Assembly (NCBI RefSeq): GCF_002873455.1 | Contig: NZ_MCUN01000051.1 | Location: 57,576-121,575, forward strand | Source: Vibrio splendidus | Lineage (GTDB): Bacteria; Pseudomonadota; Gammaproteobacteria; Enterobacterales; Vibrionaceae | Reading direction: 5' to 3' | Length of the DNA stretch: 64,000 bases | Shown here: piece after piece, positions 1 to 8,879 of the stretch | Numbering within the stretch: position 1 is the first letter of the stretch | Layout: each line of letters starts with the position of its first letter | Made by a program: the position numbers and the translations under genes | Notes under the pieces: generated by a model | What the model was told of the DNA's origin: nothing | The model's database searches: none | The model's input: only the letters and a program-made list of their open reading frames with translations

Positions 1-455
1 TTATTCGTGTAGGTAGCTGTGGTGCGGTACGTGACGACGTTAAACTAATGGACGTTGTAATCGGTATGGGTGCTTCTACAGACTCAAAAGTAAACCGCAT
101 TCGTTTCAACAACCACGACTTCGCTGCTATCGCTGATTTCGGTCTTCTAGAAGAAGCTGTAAACCAAGCACGTGCACAAGAAGTTCCAGTAAAAGTTGGT
201 AACGTATTCTCTGCAGACCTTTTCTACACTCCAGAAGCTGACCTTTTCGAGAAAATGGAAAAGCTAGGCATCCTTGGTGTTGACATGGAAGCGGCTGGTA
301 TCTACGGCGTTGCTGCGGATCTTGGTGCTAAAGCACTAACTATCCTAACAGTGTCTGATCACATCATCCGTGGTGAGAAATTAAGCTCTGAAGATCGTCA
401 AAAATCTTTCAACGACATGATGAAAGTTGCTCTAGAGACTGCAATCAACATCTAA
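1..455 (+). CDS. deoD: purine nucleoside phosphorylase, DeoD type (5' end outside window)
   Basis: The reading frame is open from base 3 and encodes about the last 150 residues of a protein family usually about 239 residues long. The enzyme splits purine (deoxy)ribonucleosides with phosphate, giving the free base and (deoxy)ribose 1-phosphate in cytoplasmic nucleoside salvage. Visible family motifs are GVDMEAAGIYG, in the ribose-binding part of the active site, and TVSDHI, whose Asp is the catalytic acid. The frame closes with TAA. Vibrios usually carry two deoD copies. The absence of deoA or deoB downstream and the chromosome II neighbours suggest this is the second copy (inference). It is followed by an 8-bp hairpin and a same-strand gene. 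Confidence 0.95.
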   Translation, partial: IRVGSCGAVRDDVKLMDVVIGMGASTDSKVNRIRFNNHDFAAIADFGLLEEAVNQARAQEVPVKVGNVFSADLFYTPEADLFEKMEKLGILGVDMEAAGIYGVAADLGAKALTILTVSDHIIRGEKLSSEDRQKSFNDMMKVALETAINI

Positions 456-490
456 CGATTTGATAAGATACATTGAAAAGCGTTACCCCG

Positions 491-510
491 CAGCCAAGCT
501 TACTTGGCTG
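491..510 (+). other. perfect 8-bp hairpin between deoD and next gene
   Basis: CAGCCAAG and CTTGGCTG flank a 4-base loop. No T-run follows, so it is not a standard intrinsic terminator. It lies just upstream of the GAGGGGGA ribosome binding site of the next gene and could affect its translation or mRNA processing (inference). Confidence 0.5.
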
Positions 511-535
511 CTCAAATAATCCCGAGGGGGAGATC

Positions 536-2005
536 GTGTCTAACGACAAGCTGCCAAAAGATGCGGATGGTTTGCAACTCAACTTTTGTAAAACATTGGC
601 GTGTGACAACTTTGGCTTGAGCGATGCAAAACGGTATGTTTTGCAACACGCAAACCCCAAGCGTCCAGCGATGGTTTGTCGTGAATGTGGAGCTTTCCCC
701 CCCTTACTTAACAATCGTGAAGTGTTAAGCGAACTTCATCGCCTAAGACAACTTCACAGCGACGGGCTCCCTGCTTGTCGTAATAATGATTGCGATAACT
801 TCGGTTTATCGGTTCATACCCACAAACATCTTTATCATGCCTTCGGCTACAGTGGTGATAGGCAGCGTTACAGATGCAAAGACTGCCAATCAACCTTCGT
901 TGACAAGTGGTCTGGATCCAATAAAAAACTTCAGTTTCAAGAAAACCTCATGGGCTTATTGTTCATGGGTTATTCCGTACGTGAAATCTGCAGAAAATTA
1001 GAAATCAACCCAAAGACTTTCTATGATCATGTTGACCATATCGCGAGCCGTTGCCGTCGTAAATTAGCGATGATCGATGCACGATGGGTTAACCATGCAA
1101 AAGATTATCAATTCGCTTCTCACTATCAACGTCTACAACCGCAAAGCAACAATGGTGTGGTTTGGATAGCGACTGGTGAAGCGCATTCTGGCTACATCCT
1201 TTGCCAACACGTCAACTATTCTCAAAACGAAGTGCCTTCAGGGAATGCTGATCATAATCCTTACGATGATATTGCACGTTTTGTATCCAAAGAGCACTCG
1301 TCAGAAGCGAACCTAGAACAACCTCAGCCATCTGACAAGTTGAAAGAGCGTATTGAACAGCAGTACCAAGTAATTCTAGCGAGAGGTAATGTTGAGGACC
1401 CTATGGGTAACCTCACCACATTTAACTACCCTTCAAAAGGCGCGCTAATTCGACCGCCTTATACCTCTTATGCTCACTTCCTACATGTGCTTGATATGTG
1501 TAATGAAGACAAACATGTCACCATCTATATGCCACAAGATCCATTACTAAGATCTGCCGCTTTAAGTGTCTGTTTGCCGCGCATTCAGCGTCAAAATATT
1601 GACCTTATGTATGTAGAGGAAGATTCTGGCTGGCAAGACGATCACGGTTTCGAAAAGATCGATATCGTTCACATGAGTTGGTGGCGCGATCGTTGGGCTA
1701 TCGCAAATCAAGGTGATAACCAGAAAGGCATTTGCTACCTAACGGGTAACAATCCAGAACCAAAACAGTGGTTTAACACCGCCTCAATTCAGCAAACCAA
1801 GTTCTATCAACAACGCTTCCAGCTGCTATTTGATAGCTTCATTAATGAACCCAGACGCAAGCTTCGTCCTGGGGGCATTCTTCCATTACTCGACATATTT
1901 AGAGCTTGGCACAATCTGTGCTACCAAGATAAGCAAGGGCTCACGGCAGCGCAGCGCTTAGGTGTAGCAGAGCTGCCATTGACCCTAAAGCAACTACTCT
2001 CATAG
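536..2005 (+). CDS. zinc-ribbon and transposase-like protein of unknown role
   Basis: A 489-residue cytoplasmic protein. I chose the GTG at 536 because GAGGGGGA lies just upstream; a TTG at 473 is the longer alternative. The N-terminus holds two similar zinc-ribbon units, each with a C-x4-C-DNFGLS element followed by a C-x2-C pair (CRECG, CKDCQ), about residues 18-60 and 85-125. A helix-turn-helix-like segment follows (SVREICRKLEINPKTFYDHV, about residues 150-170). The rest has the feel of a DDE-type transposase: a TGEAHSGYIL strand and a C-terminal WHNLC...RLG end. No terminal inverted repeats or target duplication were seen around it, and as I recall relatives sit beside deoD in other vibrios. 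A domesticated transposase-derived DNA-binding protein is my inference; the function is unknown. Confidence 0.75.
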   Translation: MSNDKLPKDADGLQLNFCKTLACDNFGLSDAKRYVLQHANPKRPAMVCRECGAFPPLLNNREVLSELHRLRQLHSDGLPACRNNDCDNFGLSVHTHKHLYHAFGYSGDRQRYRCKDCQSTFVDKWSGSNKKLQFQENLMGLLFMGYSVREICRKLEINPKTFYDHVDHIASRCRRKLAMIDARWVNHAKDYQFASHYQRLQPQSNNGVVWIATGEAHSGYILCQHVNYSQNEVPSGNADHNPYDDIARFVSKEHSSEANLEQPQPSDKLKERIEQQYQVILARGNVEDPMGNLTTFNYPSKGALIRPPYTSYAHFLHVLDMCNEDKHVTIYMPQDPLLRSAALSVCLPRIQRQNIDLMYVEEDSGWQDDHGFEKIDIVHMSWWRDRWAIANQGDNQKGICYLTGNNPEPKQWFNTASIQQTKFYQQRFQLLFDSFINEPRRKLRPGGILPLLDIFRAWHNLCYQDKQGLTAAQRLGVAELPLTLKQLLS

Positions 2006-2190
2006 AAACGGACCTCTAGACAATTATTTGGGAACTCATTGATTTTAAAGCAACAACATGAGGTAACACCCATAATTGGAAAAGATACATGTTCCTTTAA
2101 GGTCCTGAGAAAGATAATTGGTGCTTATCTCAAATCACACTCTTATAATGATTGTGTTATCAATATGTTCGATAATTATGGATCTAACTC

Positions 2191-3660
2191 TTGGACAAAA
2201 ATCAGTACCTTCTTGAAACAGAACTAGAACAGCTCAAAACTCGTGTCGACTCTGAGCCATCGGTGATCTTAGAGATTGCTCAACAGTGCCTAGTCAGATC
2301 AGAGCAAGTTCTGTTTGAAGAGGGGGCGATCCAGTCGTTGATGTTAATGGCAAAATGCTGTTGGAACCTGATGGATTACCAGAAAGGCTTGAAATACATC
2401 AAGGAAGCCTACAAGCGCCAGAGCCGATTAGATACCGACCTTTTCCTCCCTGAAATCCTCCATTTACACGCGCTCCAGTACTGGGGACAAGCCAAGTATT
2501 ACTCCGCCCAACAATACTGGATCAATGCTTTAGAGCAGTCTGCACTGGTTGATGAAATCGAGATTCAAATTGAATGTCTCATTGGGCTTGGCAACATTTG
2601 GCGAATGACTCATGAATATAAGCTTGCACGTTCTACCCACCAGCTTGCTGTTAAAGTGGCTAACAACAGCCGCATTGGTTGGCTAGAAGGCAAAGCAAGA
2701 ATACTGCTCGCTTGGGATTACTACCTGCTCAACAACTATGTTGAAATGCTATCAGTACTCGACGGTGCAGAAGAAGCGTTAAAAGAACATAAAGATAACA
2801 CTTGGCATGCAGAAGTATGGGACTTTCGAGGCCTTGCCCTGCTTGGCCTTGAACGTTTAGATGATGCAGAGCGCGCTACAGCCAAAGCGCACAAACTAGC
2901 TGTAGAACATAACCTCGTCTGGATGAAAGCACACTCTTACATCAGTCGAGCTCGACTGGAGCTCTTGAGAAAAAGACCAGAACAAGCGGCAGAATTGCTG
3001 AAACTCGCTGAACACTCTGCAAATGAATTCGATAATGGTGAGTTGCTTAGCCAAATTTGTTACCAACAATCCTTGGTTGCAGAAGAAAACCAAGATTTCA
3101 AAGCTGCGTTGGTCGCTTTTAAAAAGTACCGTCAATATTCTATCGGTATGCTTAAAGAGCAAACTAATCGTGTCGGTTTAGATAAAGCGCGCAGTTCAAA
3201 ACGCCAGCTTGAACAGAGAGCACGAAAGCTGATTAACCGCATTCGTGGCCAGCATGAGTACGATCCTGAAAAGCACCTATCTTATGTCGTCTCTGAAACC
3301 TTTTGGTGGGAGAAACTGGTCCTCTTTAAGACAGAGCTTAAGCGTTCGAACCACAGCATCATTATGTTCCATCATGTCGATACCGATTACTTAGATGTCT
3401 GTACCGAGATTGCTCATACCTTATGTAATCAAAACGACTTCATCGCTAGGCTGAGTTCAGAACGTGTTGCTATGATGCTTTCTGAGAAAGGCGAGGCCGC
3501 ACAACAAACCTTCCAAACTCTCAGCACCATGCTAGAAATATATCCATGGCATAGAAAAGGATTAAAAGGTTCAAGACCTAGCGTCAGCCTCAATGATATT
3601 TTGACGTTCCCGTTCACTCTTGAACAATTAGAAGAAGACGATGCTGAGGTAACAGAATAA
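2191..3660 (+). CDS. TPR-repeat protein with degenerate C-terminal GGDEF domain
   Basis: A 489-residue protein. The TTG at 2191 is the first possible start after an in-frame stop at 2185 and has no strong ribosome binding site; ATG 2341 is an alternative. Residues 1-320 are helical TPR-like repeats, followed by a helical linker. The last 130 residues align by eye with the GGDEF domain of the next gene: IIMFHHVDTDYLDV takes the place of LMVVDIDHFKSIND, and FIARLSSERVAMML takes the place of CVRFGGEEFLVIL. The signature is therefore SSERV and the metal-binding Asp is lost, so diguanylate cyclase activity is not expected. The stop overlaps the next start by one base (TAATG), implying translational coupling and possibly a partnership between the two proteins. 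Confidence 0.8.
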   Translation: MDKNQYLLETELEQLKTRVDSEPSVILEIAQQCLVRSEQVLFEEGAIQSLMLMAKCCWNLMDYQKGLKYIKEAYKRQSRLDTDLFLPEILHLHALQYWGQAKYYSAQQYWINALEQSALVDEIEIQIECLIGLGNIWRMTHEYKLARSTHQLAVKVANNSRIGWLEGKARILLAWDYYLLNNYVEMLSVLDGAEEALKEHKDNTWHAEVWDFRGLALLGLERLDDAERATAKAHKLAVEHNLVWMKAHSYISRARLELLRKRPEQAAELLKLAEHSANEFDNGELLSQICYQQSLVAEENQDFKAALVAFKKYRQYSIGMLKEQTNRVGLDKARSSKRQLEQRARKLINRIRGQHEYDPEKHLSYVVSETFWWEKLVLFKTELKRSNHSIIMFHHVDTDYLDVCTEIAHTLCNQNDFIARLSSERVAMMLSEKGEAAQQTFQTLSTMLEIYPWHRKGLKGSRPSVSLNDILTFPFTLEQLEEDDAEVTE

Positions 3661-5240
3661 TGGAAACCCTATTACGCAAGATCACAGATGCTGGTTTAGA
3701 CCCTTCATCGGTATCGGGTGAAGAAGCGATCATATTCTGGAACCACATTCGCCAACACGTTTCGACTACGCAAACAGAGCAAGCGCACTGCTATATCATC
3801 AGCTCTGAGTACCGTGCCGAGTTACAACAAAATCAAACCAGTATCGAAGAACTCAGGCTTGCACTCGACCTACTCCACCTTCCAGCAGATATCGAAGACA
3901 TTCTCACAGTAAAGACCAGCCTAAGCGACCGCTTAGTTGAAATTGGTGACTACACGTCGGCACTGAATGAATTCGTCAGTTCATCGACAATCGCGGTTGA
4001 ACATGGCCATATCGATGAGTATGTATTAGCAATTTTAGGTATGGGGAACCTTTGCGATGCCTACGGTGATCACAACAGAGCCCTTCGCTACTACCAAAAA
4101 ATCAGCAGCATAGACCACGCGATAAGCAGTCGCTCACTTCGCCTCAAATTCAAGCTGCATATGGTAGCAAGCCTACTACTACTCAACCGCATTACCGCGG
4201 CCAGCGATTTACTGAATGAGTGCGAAGAGTTAAGTATTCTAGTGAGTGACAAGTTACTCACCGCTCAGATATTGCTTTACCAAGCGAAAGTACTTCGTGC
4301 TAAGAAAAAACACCGTGAAGCGCTACGTTGCCTGTCAAAGGTCCAATATCCAGCCAACAGCGCTCAAGCAAGTTGGCTTGCGACCATGACTCGCCTCGAG
4401 TTAGCACATTGCCTAAGCGCAACCGGAAAGCAAGACTATGCAAGCATGATCTTGTCGAGCACAGACAAACGTTTAAAAGCCTACTCATCGCCGGTGCTTG
4501 CGAAGCGTTTCTATGACTCTTTGAGTGATGTATGTATGAATCAGGGGCGTTTTCAAGAAGCACTGAGCTATGAGAAAAAAGGTTACCGAATTGAAACGGA
4601 TCTGATGAAGCAGATCCCAATCAGTGAACTCGGTGCAAGCCAACTACGCCGCCTATCGCGTTTTGAGTTACAACTCAAACTTATTCTATCTGAACAAGAA
4701 AATAGAGAACTCAAAGAGACGACTGAACAACACAAGAATACAGTAGCTCAACTACAACAAGATGTTTTCACCGACCCACTGACAGGGCTACACAACCGTC
4801 GATGGTTAGATGTGAAGCTAAAAGACTTGTTACTTCACGAAACACCTTTCGCCTTGATGGTTGTTGATATCGACCACTTTAAGTCTATCAATGATGAACT
4901 AAGCCACCTAGTGGGTGATAAAGCAATTGTAAGCGTTTCTCAAGAGTTGCGTTCATACTTTAAGTTTAGAGGCGCGTCATGTGTCAGATTTGGTGGAGAA
5001 GAGTTCTTGGTCATCCTGGAGAACAGTGATCTCGCTAAGGCACAAATGCACTCTGAAAATTATCGAGAGCGCATCTTCCAATTCGGATGGCATGAAATAC
5101 TCGGAGAGCGCGGTTTAACCGTGAGTATCGGTATCACTTTACATCGTGAGGGAGAGAATACGCAACGTACCTTCTATCGCGCAGATAAAGCCTTATACCG
5201 AGCTAAAGCCAATGGCCGTAATCAAGTGTGTACAGAATAG
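3660..5240 (+). CDS. TPR-repeat diguanylate cyclase (GGDEF)
   Basis: A 526-residue soluble protein. TPR-like helices fill residues 1-340, a coiled-coil linker (about 340-370) follows, and a GGDEF domain ends the protein. It keeps TDPLTGLHNRR, the metal-binding DIDHFKSIND and the active-site GGEEF, so it should make cyclic di-GMP from two GTP. The RxxD inhibitory site normally five residues before GGEEF is not present, so product inhibition through that site is unlikely. No membrane segment is visible, so the signal is probably cytoplasmic or a protein partner bound by the TPRs. It shares architecture with the gene immediately upstream, which looks like an inactivated paralogue. Confidence 0.9.
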   Translation: METLLRKITDAGLDPSSVSGEEAIIFWNHIRQHVSTTQTEQAHCYIISSEYRAELQQNQTSIEELRLALDLLHLPADIEDILTVKTSLSDRLVEIGDYTSALNEFVSSSTIAVEHGHIDEYVLAILGMGNLCDAYGDHNRALRYYQKISSIDHAISSRSLRLKFKLHMVASLLLLNRITAASDLLNECEELSILVSDKLLTAQILLYQAKVLRAKKKHREALRCLSKVQYPANSAQASWLATMTRLELAHCLSATGKQDYASMILSSTDKRLKAYSSPVLAKRFYDSLSDVCMNQGRFQEALSYEKKGYRIETDLMKQIPISELGASQLRRLSRFELQLKLILSEQENRELKETTEQHKNTVAQLQQDVFTDPLTGLHNRRWLDVKLKDLLLHETPFALMVVDIDHFKSINDELSHLVGDKAIVSVSQELRSYFKFRGASCVRFGGEEFLVILENSDLAKAQMHSENYRERIFQFGWHEILGERGLTVSIGITLHREGENTQRTFYRADKALYRAKANGRNQVCTE

Positions 5241-5246
5241 TGCCAC

Positions 5247-5292
5247 GTAGGTCTGTAGGTCTGTAGGTCTGTAGGTCTGTAGGTCTGTAGGT
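5247..5292. repeat. octanucleotide tandem repeat (GTAGGTCT, about 5.75 copies)
   Basis: Perfect head-to-tail copies of GTAGGTCT begin 6 bases after the stop of the GGDEF gene and end 11 bases before the stop of the convergent EamA gene. Copy number of such arrays is prone to change by slippage. Confidence 0.95.
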
Positions 5293-5303
5293 AAGCCTGC
5301 ATC

Positions 5304-6212
5304 TTATTGATAAAAGAACAGAGATATTCCAACAAGGGCAGCAAGCGTCCCTATGACGCTTTGCTTTGACACCTTCTCCCCTTTAATCGCATAAATCACC
5401 AAAATAAAGACCGGACTGGTCGCTATCAATGTTTGTGCAATCGCAGGGTTCGCATTCTTCAATGCAACTTGCTGAAGCCACAATGCCAAAAAGGTTCCGA
5501 CAAAGATTGCCCCTAATAACCAAAGTTTATCGAGCTTGGTCATTTCCCATAAATCTCTTTTTATCGATGAATACGGCTTCTTTTCAACGAAAGGGATAAT
5601 CAGCATTACGGCAAACACACCAATCGTCAGGCGAATCAGTGCACCTAATAATGGTGGGATATCACCCGCCACTAATGCGTAGTGAGAAATAACCACACCA
5701 GATGCCTGACAAACACTCGCCACAAGCCCATAACCAATCCCCCCCCATTGTGCGTTGTCATTGGAGAGGTTATTACCGTTCGCAGATTTCGACGGCTGAA
5801 AAACCACAAAGGTCACCGCTAATGTCGTTATCACGACCCCGAGCCAACTTTGCAATGTTAATGCAGCACCTAGAAACATTATTGCCAGCACACCTGAAAG
5901 CGGTGGTGCTAATGATTCCAGCAGCAAAGTCTTATTCGCTCCGATTCTTTTTAATGCCGCAAAATAGGCGCTATCTCCAATCGCAATTCCAATAACACCT
6001 GAAATCGCCAATATCAGAAAATGGTTGGTACTCAATTCAAATTCGGGCATTGGGATTAAAGGCATCACGAGTAACATCATGCCAGACGCCACGACACCTT
6101 TAACAATGTTCAATTGCATCGCAGAGAAGCGGTGTCCAAACTGCCCATAAATCCATGTCGCACACGCCCACACAATCGCAGCACCAATAGCCGCCAATTC
6201 ACCTATATACAT
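5304..6212 (-). CDS. EamA/DMT-family transporter
   Basis: A 302-residue integral inner-membrane protein with about ten hydrophobic segments arranged as two EamA repeats (residues about 5-135 and 155-300). Typical family features are the starting GELAAIGAAIVWACATW and the second-half RLTIGVFAVMLI and NPAIAQTLIATSPVF segments. Members of this drug/metabolite superfamily export or exchange small metabolites such as amino acids; the substrate cannot be read from sequence. The ATG has AAGGATAAACACAG upstream. It is convergent with the GGDEF gene and divergent from the DUF3302 gene, so it is probably a single-gene unit. Confidence 0.85.
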   Translation of the reverse strand: MYIGELAAIGAAIVWACATWIYGQFGHRFSAMQLNIVKGVVASGMMLLVMPLIPMPEFELSTNHFLILAISGVIGIAIGDSAYFAALKRIGANKTLLLESLAPPLSGVLAIMFLGAALTLQSWLGVVITTLAVTFVVFQPSKSANGNNLSNDNAQWGGIGYGLVASVCQASGVVISHYALVAGDIPPLLGALIRLTIGVFAVMLIIPFVEKKPYSSIKRDLWEMTKLDKLWLLGAIFVGTFLALWLQQVALKNANPAIAQTLIATSPVFILVIYAIKGEKVSKQSVIGTLAALVGISLFFYQ

Positions 6213-6461
6213 CTGTGTTTATCCTTTGTGGTTGTGTTCGTCATATAGAATCGAGTCCTAGATCGCATCAACTAAGTTTCCTATGTAAATCCCTAAAACC
6301 TCTTCAAATATGGTTAGGATTTTATAAGATACAACAGTGGTTTTGTTCGCATTAGAAGCGAAAACACATTATTTATAACTGGGTAAATCATTTTTATAAC
6401 AATTACTTGGATGATAGCGTAGTATATTTATAACTAATATCTAACATTACAAGGAACTGTT

Positions 6462-6857
6462 ATGTTTTTAGACTATTTTGCACTCGGTCTACTTATTTTC
6501 GTAGCATTGGTTATCTTTTACGGCATCATCGTTATTCACGATATTCCTTACGAAATAGCGAAAGAACGCAATCACCCTCATCAAGATGCTATTCATGTTT
6601 CAGGCTGGGTTAGCCTATTCACCTTACATACTATTTGGCCATTTCTTTGGATTTGGGCCACGCTCTGGCGTAAAGATCGCGGTTGGGGTTTTGCCAAGCT
6701 TGAGGAAGAGCAACACGACATTCATCATCGCGTCGATATTTTAATTGATCAAGTTAGCACTCTTCAGGAAGAAATCGCTCAGCTCAAACAAGCGGGTACT
6801 ACGCAAAAAAGCCCAGAGAAAAAAGCAAACAACGCTCAAGATCAGGAGGTTAAGTAA
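6462..6857 (+). CDS. DUF3302 inner-membrane protein (YiaW-like)
   Basis: A 131-residue protein with an N-terminal membrane helix (about residues 5-27), a second hydrophobic stretch (about 45-67) and a charged coiled-coil tail ending with many Lys and Gln. It resembles E. coli YiaW, which also sits next to a HlyD-type gene (yiaV). The ATG follows AAGGAACTGTT. Its stop overlaps the next gene's start by one base, and AGGAGG lies inside its last codons, so the pair is clearly co-translated. It probably helps assemble or anchor the partner membrane fusion protein; the molecular function is not known. Confidence 0.8.
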   Translation: MFLDYFALGLLIFVALVIFYGIIVIHDIPYEIAKERNHPHQDAIHVSGWVSLFTLHTIWPFLWIWATLWRKDRGWGFAKLEEEQHDIHHRVDILIDQVSTLQEEIAQLKQAGTTQKSPEKKANNAQDQEVK

Positions 6858-7987
6858 TGGATTTACTGCTGATAATGACCTATGCGGCGCTTTGTATCAC
6901 CATTTTCAAGGTGTTCAATATCCCGCTAAATAAATGGACAGTGCCTACTGCCGTACTTGGAGGTGTGATCATAGTAGGTACCCTAATCCTACTAATGAAC
7001 TACAACCATCCATTTACGCAAATCGGTAACCAAGTTTACTCAACCACACCTGTCGTTTCAGGCGTTAGAGGTAAAGTTATTGAAGTGCCTGTAGAAGCAA
7101 ACAAACCTCTAAAGCAAGGGGATATTCTTTTCAAAATCGACCCTGTTCCGTTCGAAGCTGAGGTTGCAAGGTTAGAAGCCAAGGTAAAAGAAGCAAGCCA
7201 AGGTGCTCTTGGAATGGAATCTGAAGTGGCTGAAGCCGAAGCTGCAAAAATTAAAGCCATCGCGGAAAGAGATAAAGCCCAACGTGAGTTTTCTCGTTAC
7301 AAGCGCGGTTACGACAGTGGCGCTTTTACCGAGCAACAATTAGACACTCGCAGACAAGCTTATAAAGCATCGGAAGCGGCCGTGAAAGTTGCAGATGCAA
7401 ATCTAGAACAAACAAAGATAGCCTTGAACTCTGAAATAGGTGGCGAGAATACAGCGGTTTTAAGTTTATTAGCGGAATTACGTAAAGCTCAGTTTGATTT
7501 AGAACAAACCGTGGTTCGAGCTCCCACTGATGGATACGTTACACAACTAGCATTGCGCCCAGGTGTAATGGCAGTACCACTTCCTTTGGCTCCTGTGATG
7601 ACGTTTGTTCACACAGAGAAACAGTTCTATACCGCTGCGTTTAGACAGAATTCCTTACAACGCCTACAACCGGGTTACGAAGCTGAGTTTTTGTTCAGAG
7701 CTTTACCAGGAAAGGTGTTTAAGGGACGTATTAATGAAGTGATTCCGGCTATCGGCGAGAGTCAATTCCAAGCTCGAGGTGCGTTACTTGGTACTGATGC
7801 CCTGCGTACTAGCGGTCGTGTATTTGTTACACTAAGCATCACAGATGACCTGTCTGATTACCATTTACCTATGGGTACCGCAGTTGAAGTTGCCGTTTAT
7901 TCTGACAGCTTCACTCACGTGTCTATCATGCGTAAGGTCCTTATTCGCATGAAGAGCTGGCAAAACTATCTATACCTAGACCATTAA
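6857..7987 (+). CDS. HlyD-family membrane fusion protein (YiaV-like)
   Basis: A 376-residue periplasmic adaptor. Two N-terminal membrane segments (about residues 3-20 and 28-47) are followed by a biotinyl-lipoyl-like half-motif (VVSGVRGKVIEVPVEANKPLKQGDILFKIDP). A long coiled-coil hairpin rich in Ala, Glu and Lys (about 95-200) comes next, then the second half-motif (VRAPTDGYVTQLALRPGVM) and a beta-barrel domain. Such proteins normally bridge an inner-membrane exporter to an outer-membrane channel, but no pump gene is adjacent. The only partner is the upstream DUF3302 protein, as in E. coli yiaW-yiaV. A strong AGGAGG ribosome binding site precedes the ATG. Confidence 0.88.
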   Translation: MDLLLIMTYAALCITIFKVFNIPLNKWTVPTAVLGGVIIVGTLILLMNYNHPFTQIGNQVYSTTPVVSGVRGKVIEVPVEANKPLKQGDILFKIDPVPFEAEVARLEAKVKEASQGALGMESEVAEAEAAKIKAIAERDKAQREFSRYKRGYDSGAFTEQQLDTRRQAYKASEAAVKVADANLEQTKIALNSEIGGENTAVLSLLAELRKAQFDLEQTVVRAPTDGYVTQLALRPGVMAVPLPLAPVMTFVHTEKQFYTAAFRQNSLQRLQPGYEAEFLFRALPGKVFKGRINEVIPAIGESQFQARGALLGTDALRTSGRVFVTLSITDDLSDYHLPMGTAVEVAVYSDSFTHVSIMRKVLIRMKSWQNYLYLDH

Positions 7988-8026
7988 CTGTACCTAGACC
8001 ACTAATTATATCTGAGCCACTAAATG
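7973..8026. repeat. 18-bp imperfect tandem repeat over a stop codon
   Basis: Three copies of an 18-bp unit (starting TACCTAGACCATTAA, TACCTAGACCACTAA and TATCTGAGCCACTAA) span the stop codon of the membrane fusion protein gene and run into the spacer. Confidence 0.8.
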
Positions 8027-8073
8027 GTCGTAGATATACGACGAACCCGTTTAACACATTGTTAAGATGAATC

Positions 8074-8103
8074 AAAAGCCAGACCCGTTCTGGCTTTTTT
8101 GTT
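8074..8103 (+). terminator. intrinsic terminator of the YiaW/YiaV-like operon
   Basis: AAAAGCCAGA and TTCTGGCTTTT form a stem around a short CCCG loop, followed by a run of T. Confidence 0.9.
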
Positions 8104-8180
8104 GCTTGATTAACCGTAAAAGTGCGCTTTGTACATGATATTTGAGTGTTCGGATGGAATTTTAGACATCTAGACACTTA

Positions 8181-8212
8181 CCTTCCCTTATGGAAGGATT
8201 CTACTGTATAAT
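8181..8212 (+). promoter_or_regulatory. ECF operon promoter with possible operator
   Basis: A consensus -10 box TATAAT lies at 8207-8212. The region where the -35 box would be holds a perfect inverted repeat, CCTTCC and GGAAGG around CTTAT (8181-8197). The layout suits a repressor site covering the -35 region (inference). It lies about 110 bases before the first gene, so the leader is long, but I recognise no riboswitch in it. Confidence 0.5.
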
Positions 8213-8324
8213 GCGCGCCTTATTTTTTATATTTGCCCAAAAAACGTTCTCATTGAGACACATATTAATAATGGTGAATATTCATTCTTTATTATGCTTT
8301 ATCTTTCAGTATTTGAGGTTATCT

Positions 8325-8873
8325 ATGAACTTTTCAGCTAAAACAGTGGTCGTTATCGCTATTGGTGCGGCACTGTACGGCATTGGTGGTTTACCTATGT
8401 TTGGTGTCCCAGTGTTTGCTAACACGACATTGAAACCAGCAATGGCAGTCTTAGCACTGTTTTCTGTTTTGTTCGGCCCTATCGTTGGCTTCTTGGTTGG
8501 CTTTATTGGTCACTGGGTAACGGATTTATTTGCTGGTTGGGGCGTATGGTTAACTTGGGTATTAGGCTCAGGTATCGTAGGGATGGTTATCGGTTTGTTC
8601 CCGATGATGACCAAAAACCGCCTTCAGCAAGGCGATCTACCAATGAAAGATTTTGTGTTGTTTGTGGTTCTGGCTCTCGCGGGTAACGTCGTGGGTTACG
8701 GCTGTTCTGCATTCCTAGATACCATTTTATACGCAGAACCGTTTACTAAAGTCTTCACTCAACTGTCTATCATCGCAGCGGGTAACACCGTTCTGATCGC
8801 TGTTGTAGGCTTCCTAATCCTGAAATCAGTTGCTAAACGTAACAAACAAAGTCGCAACCTGACTGAGGCATAA
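8325..8873 (+). CDS. UPF0397 substrate-binding (S) component of an ECF transporter
   Basis: A 182-residue membrane protein with about five or six hydrophobic helices. It is the substrate-specific subunit of an energy-coupling factor importer. ATG 8325 was chosen because TGAGG lies 6 bases upstream, the length fits the UPF0397 family and the longer frame from 8190 would start inside the promoter. Family features include the start MNFSAKTVVVIAIGAALYGI, the FGPIVGFLVGFIGHW segment and GNVVGYG. The wider Pfam group is named for riboflavin uptake, but the substrate here is not established; a vitamin or vitamin precursor is likely. It forms an operon with the ATPase and T-component genes. Confidence 0.9.
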   Translation: MNFSAKTVVVIAIGAALYGIGGLPMFGVPVFANTTLKPAMAVLALFSVLFGPIVGFLVGFIGHWVTDLFAGWGVWLTWVLGSGIVGMVIGLFPMMTKNRLQQGDLPMKDFVLFVVLALAGNVVGYGCSAFLDTILYAEPFTKVFTQLSIIAAGNTVLIAVVGFLILKSVAKRNKQSRNLTEA

Positions 8874-8879
8874 GCGCCA

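Noticed and set aside
2039..2227. 62-codon plus-strand frame before the TPR gene
   Set aside because: It overlaps the start of the TPR gene, has no family resemblance and no good ribosome binding site.
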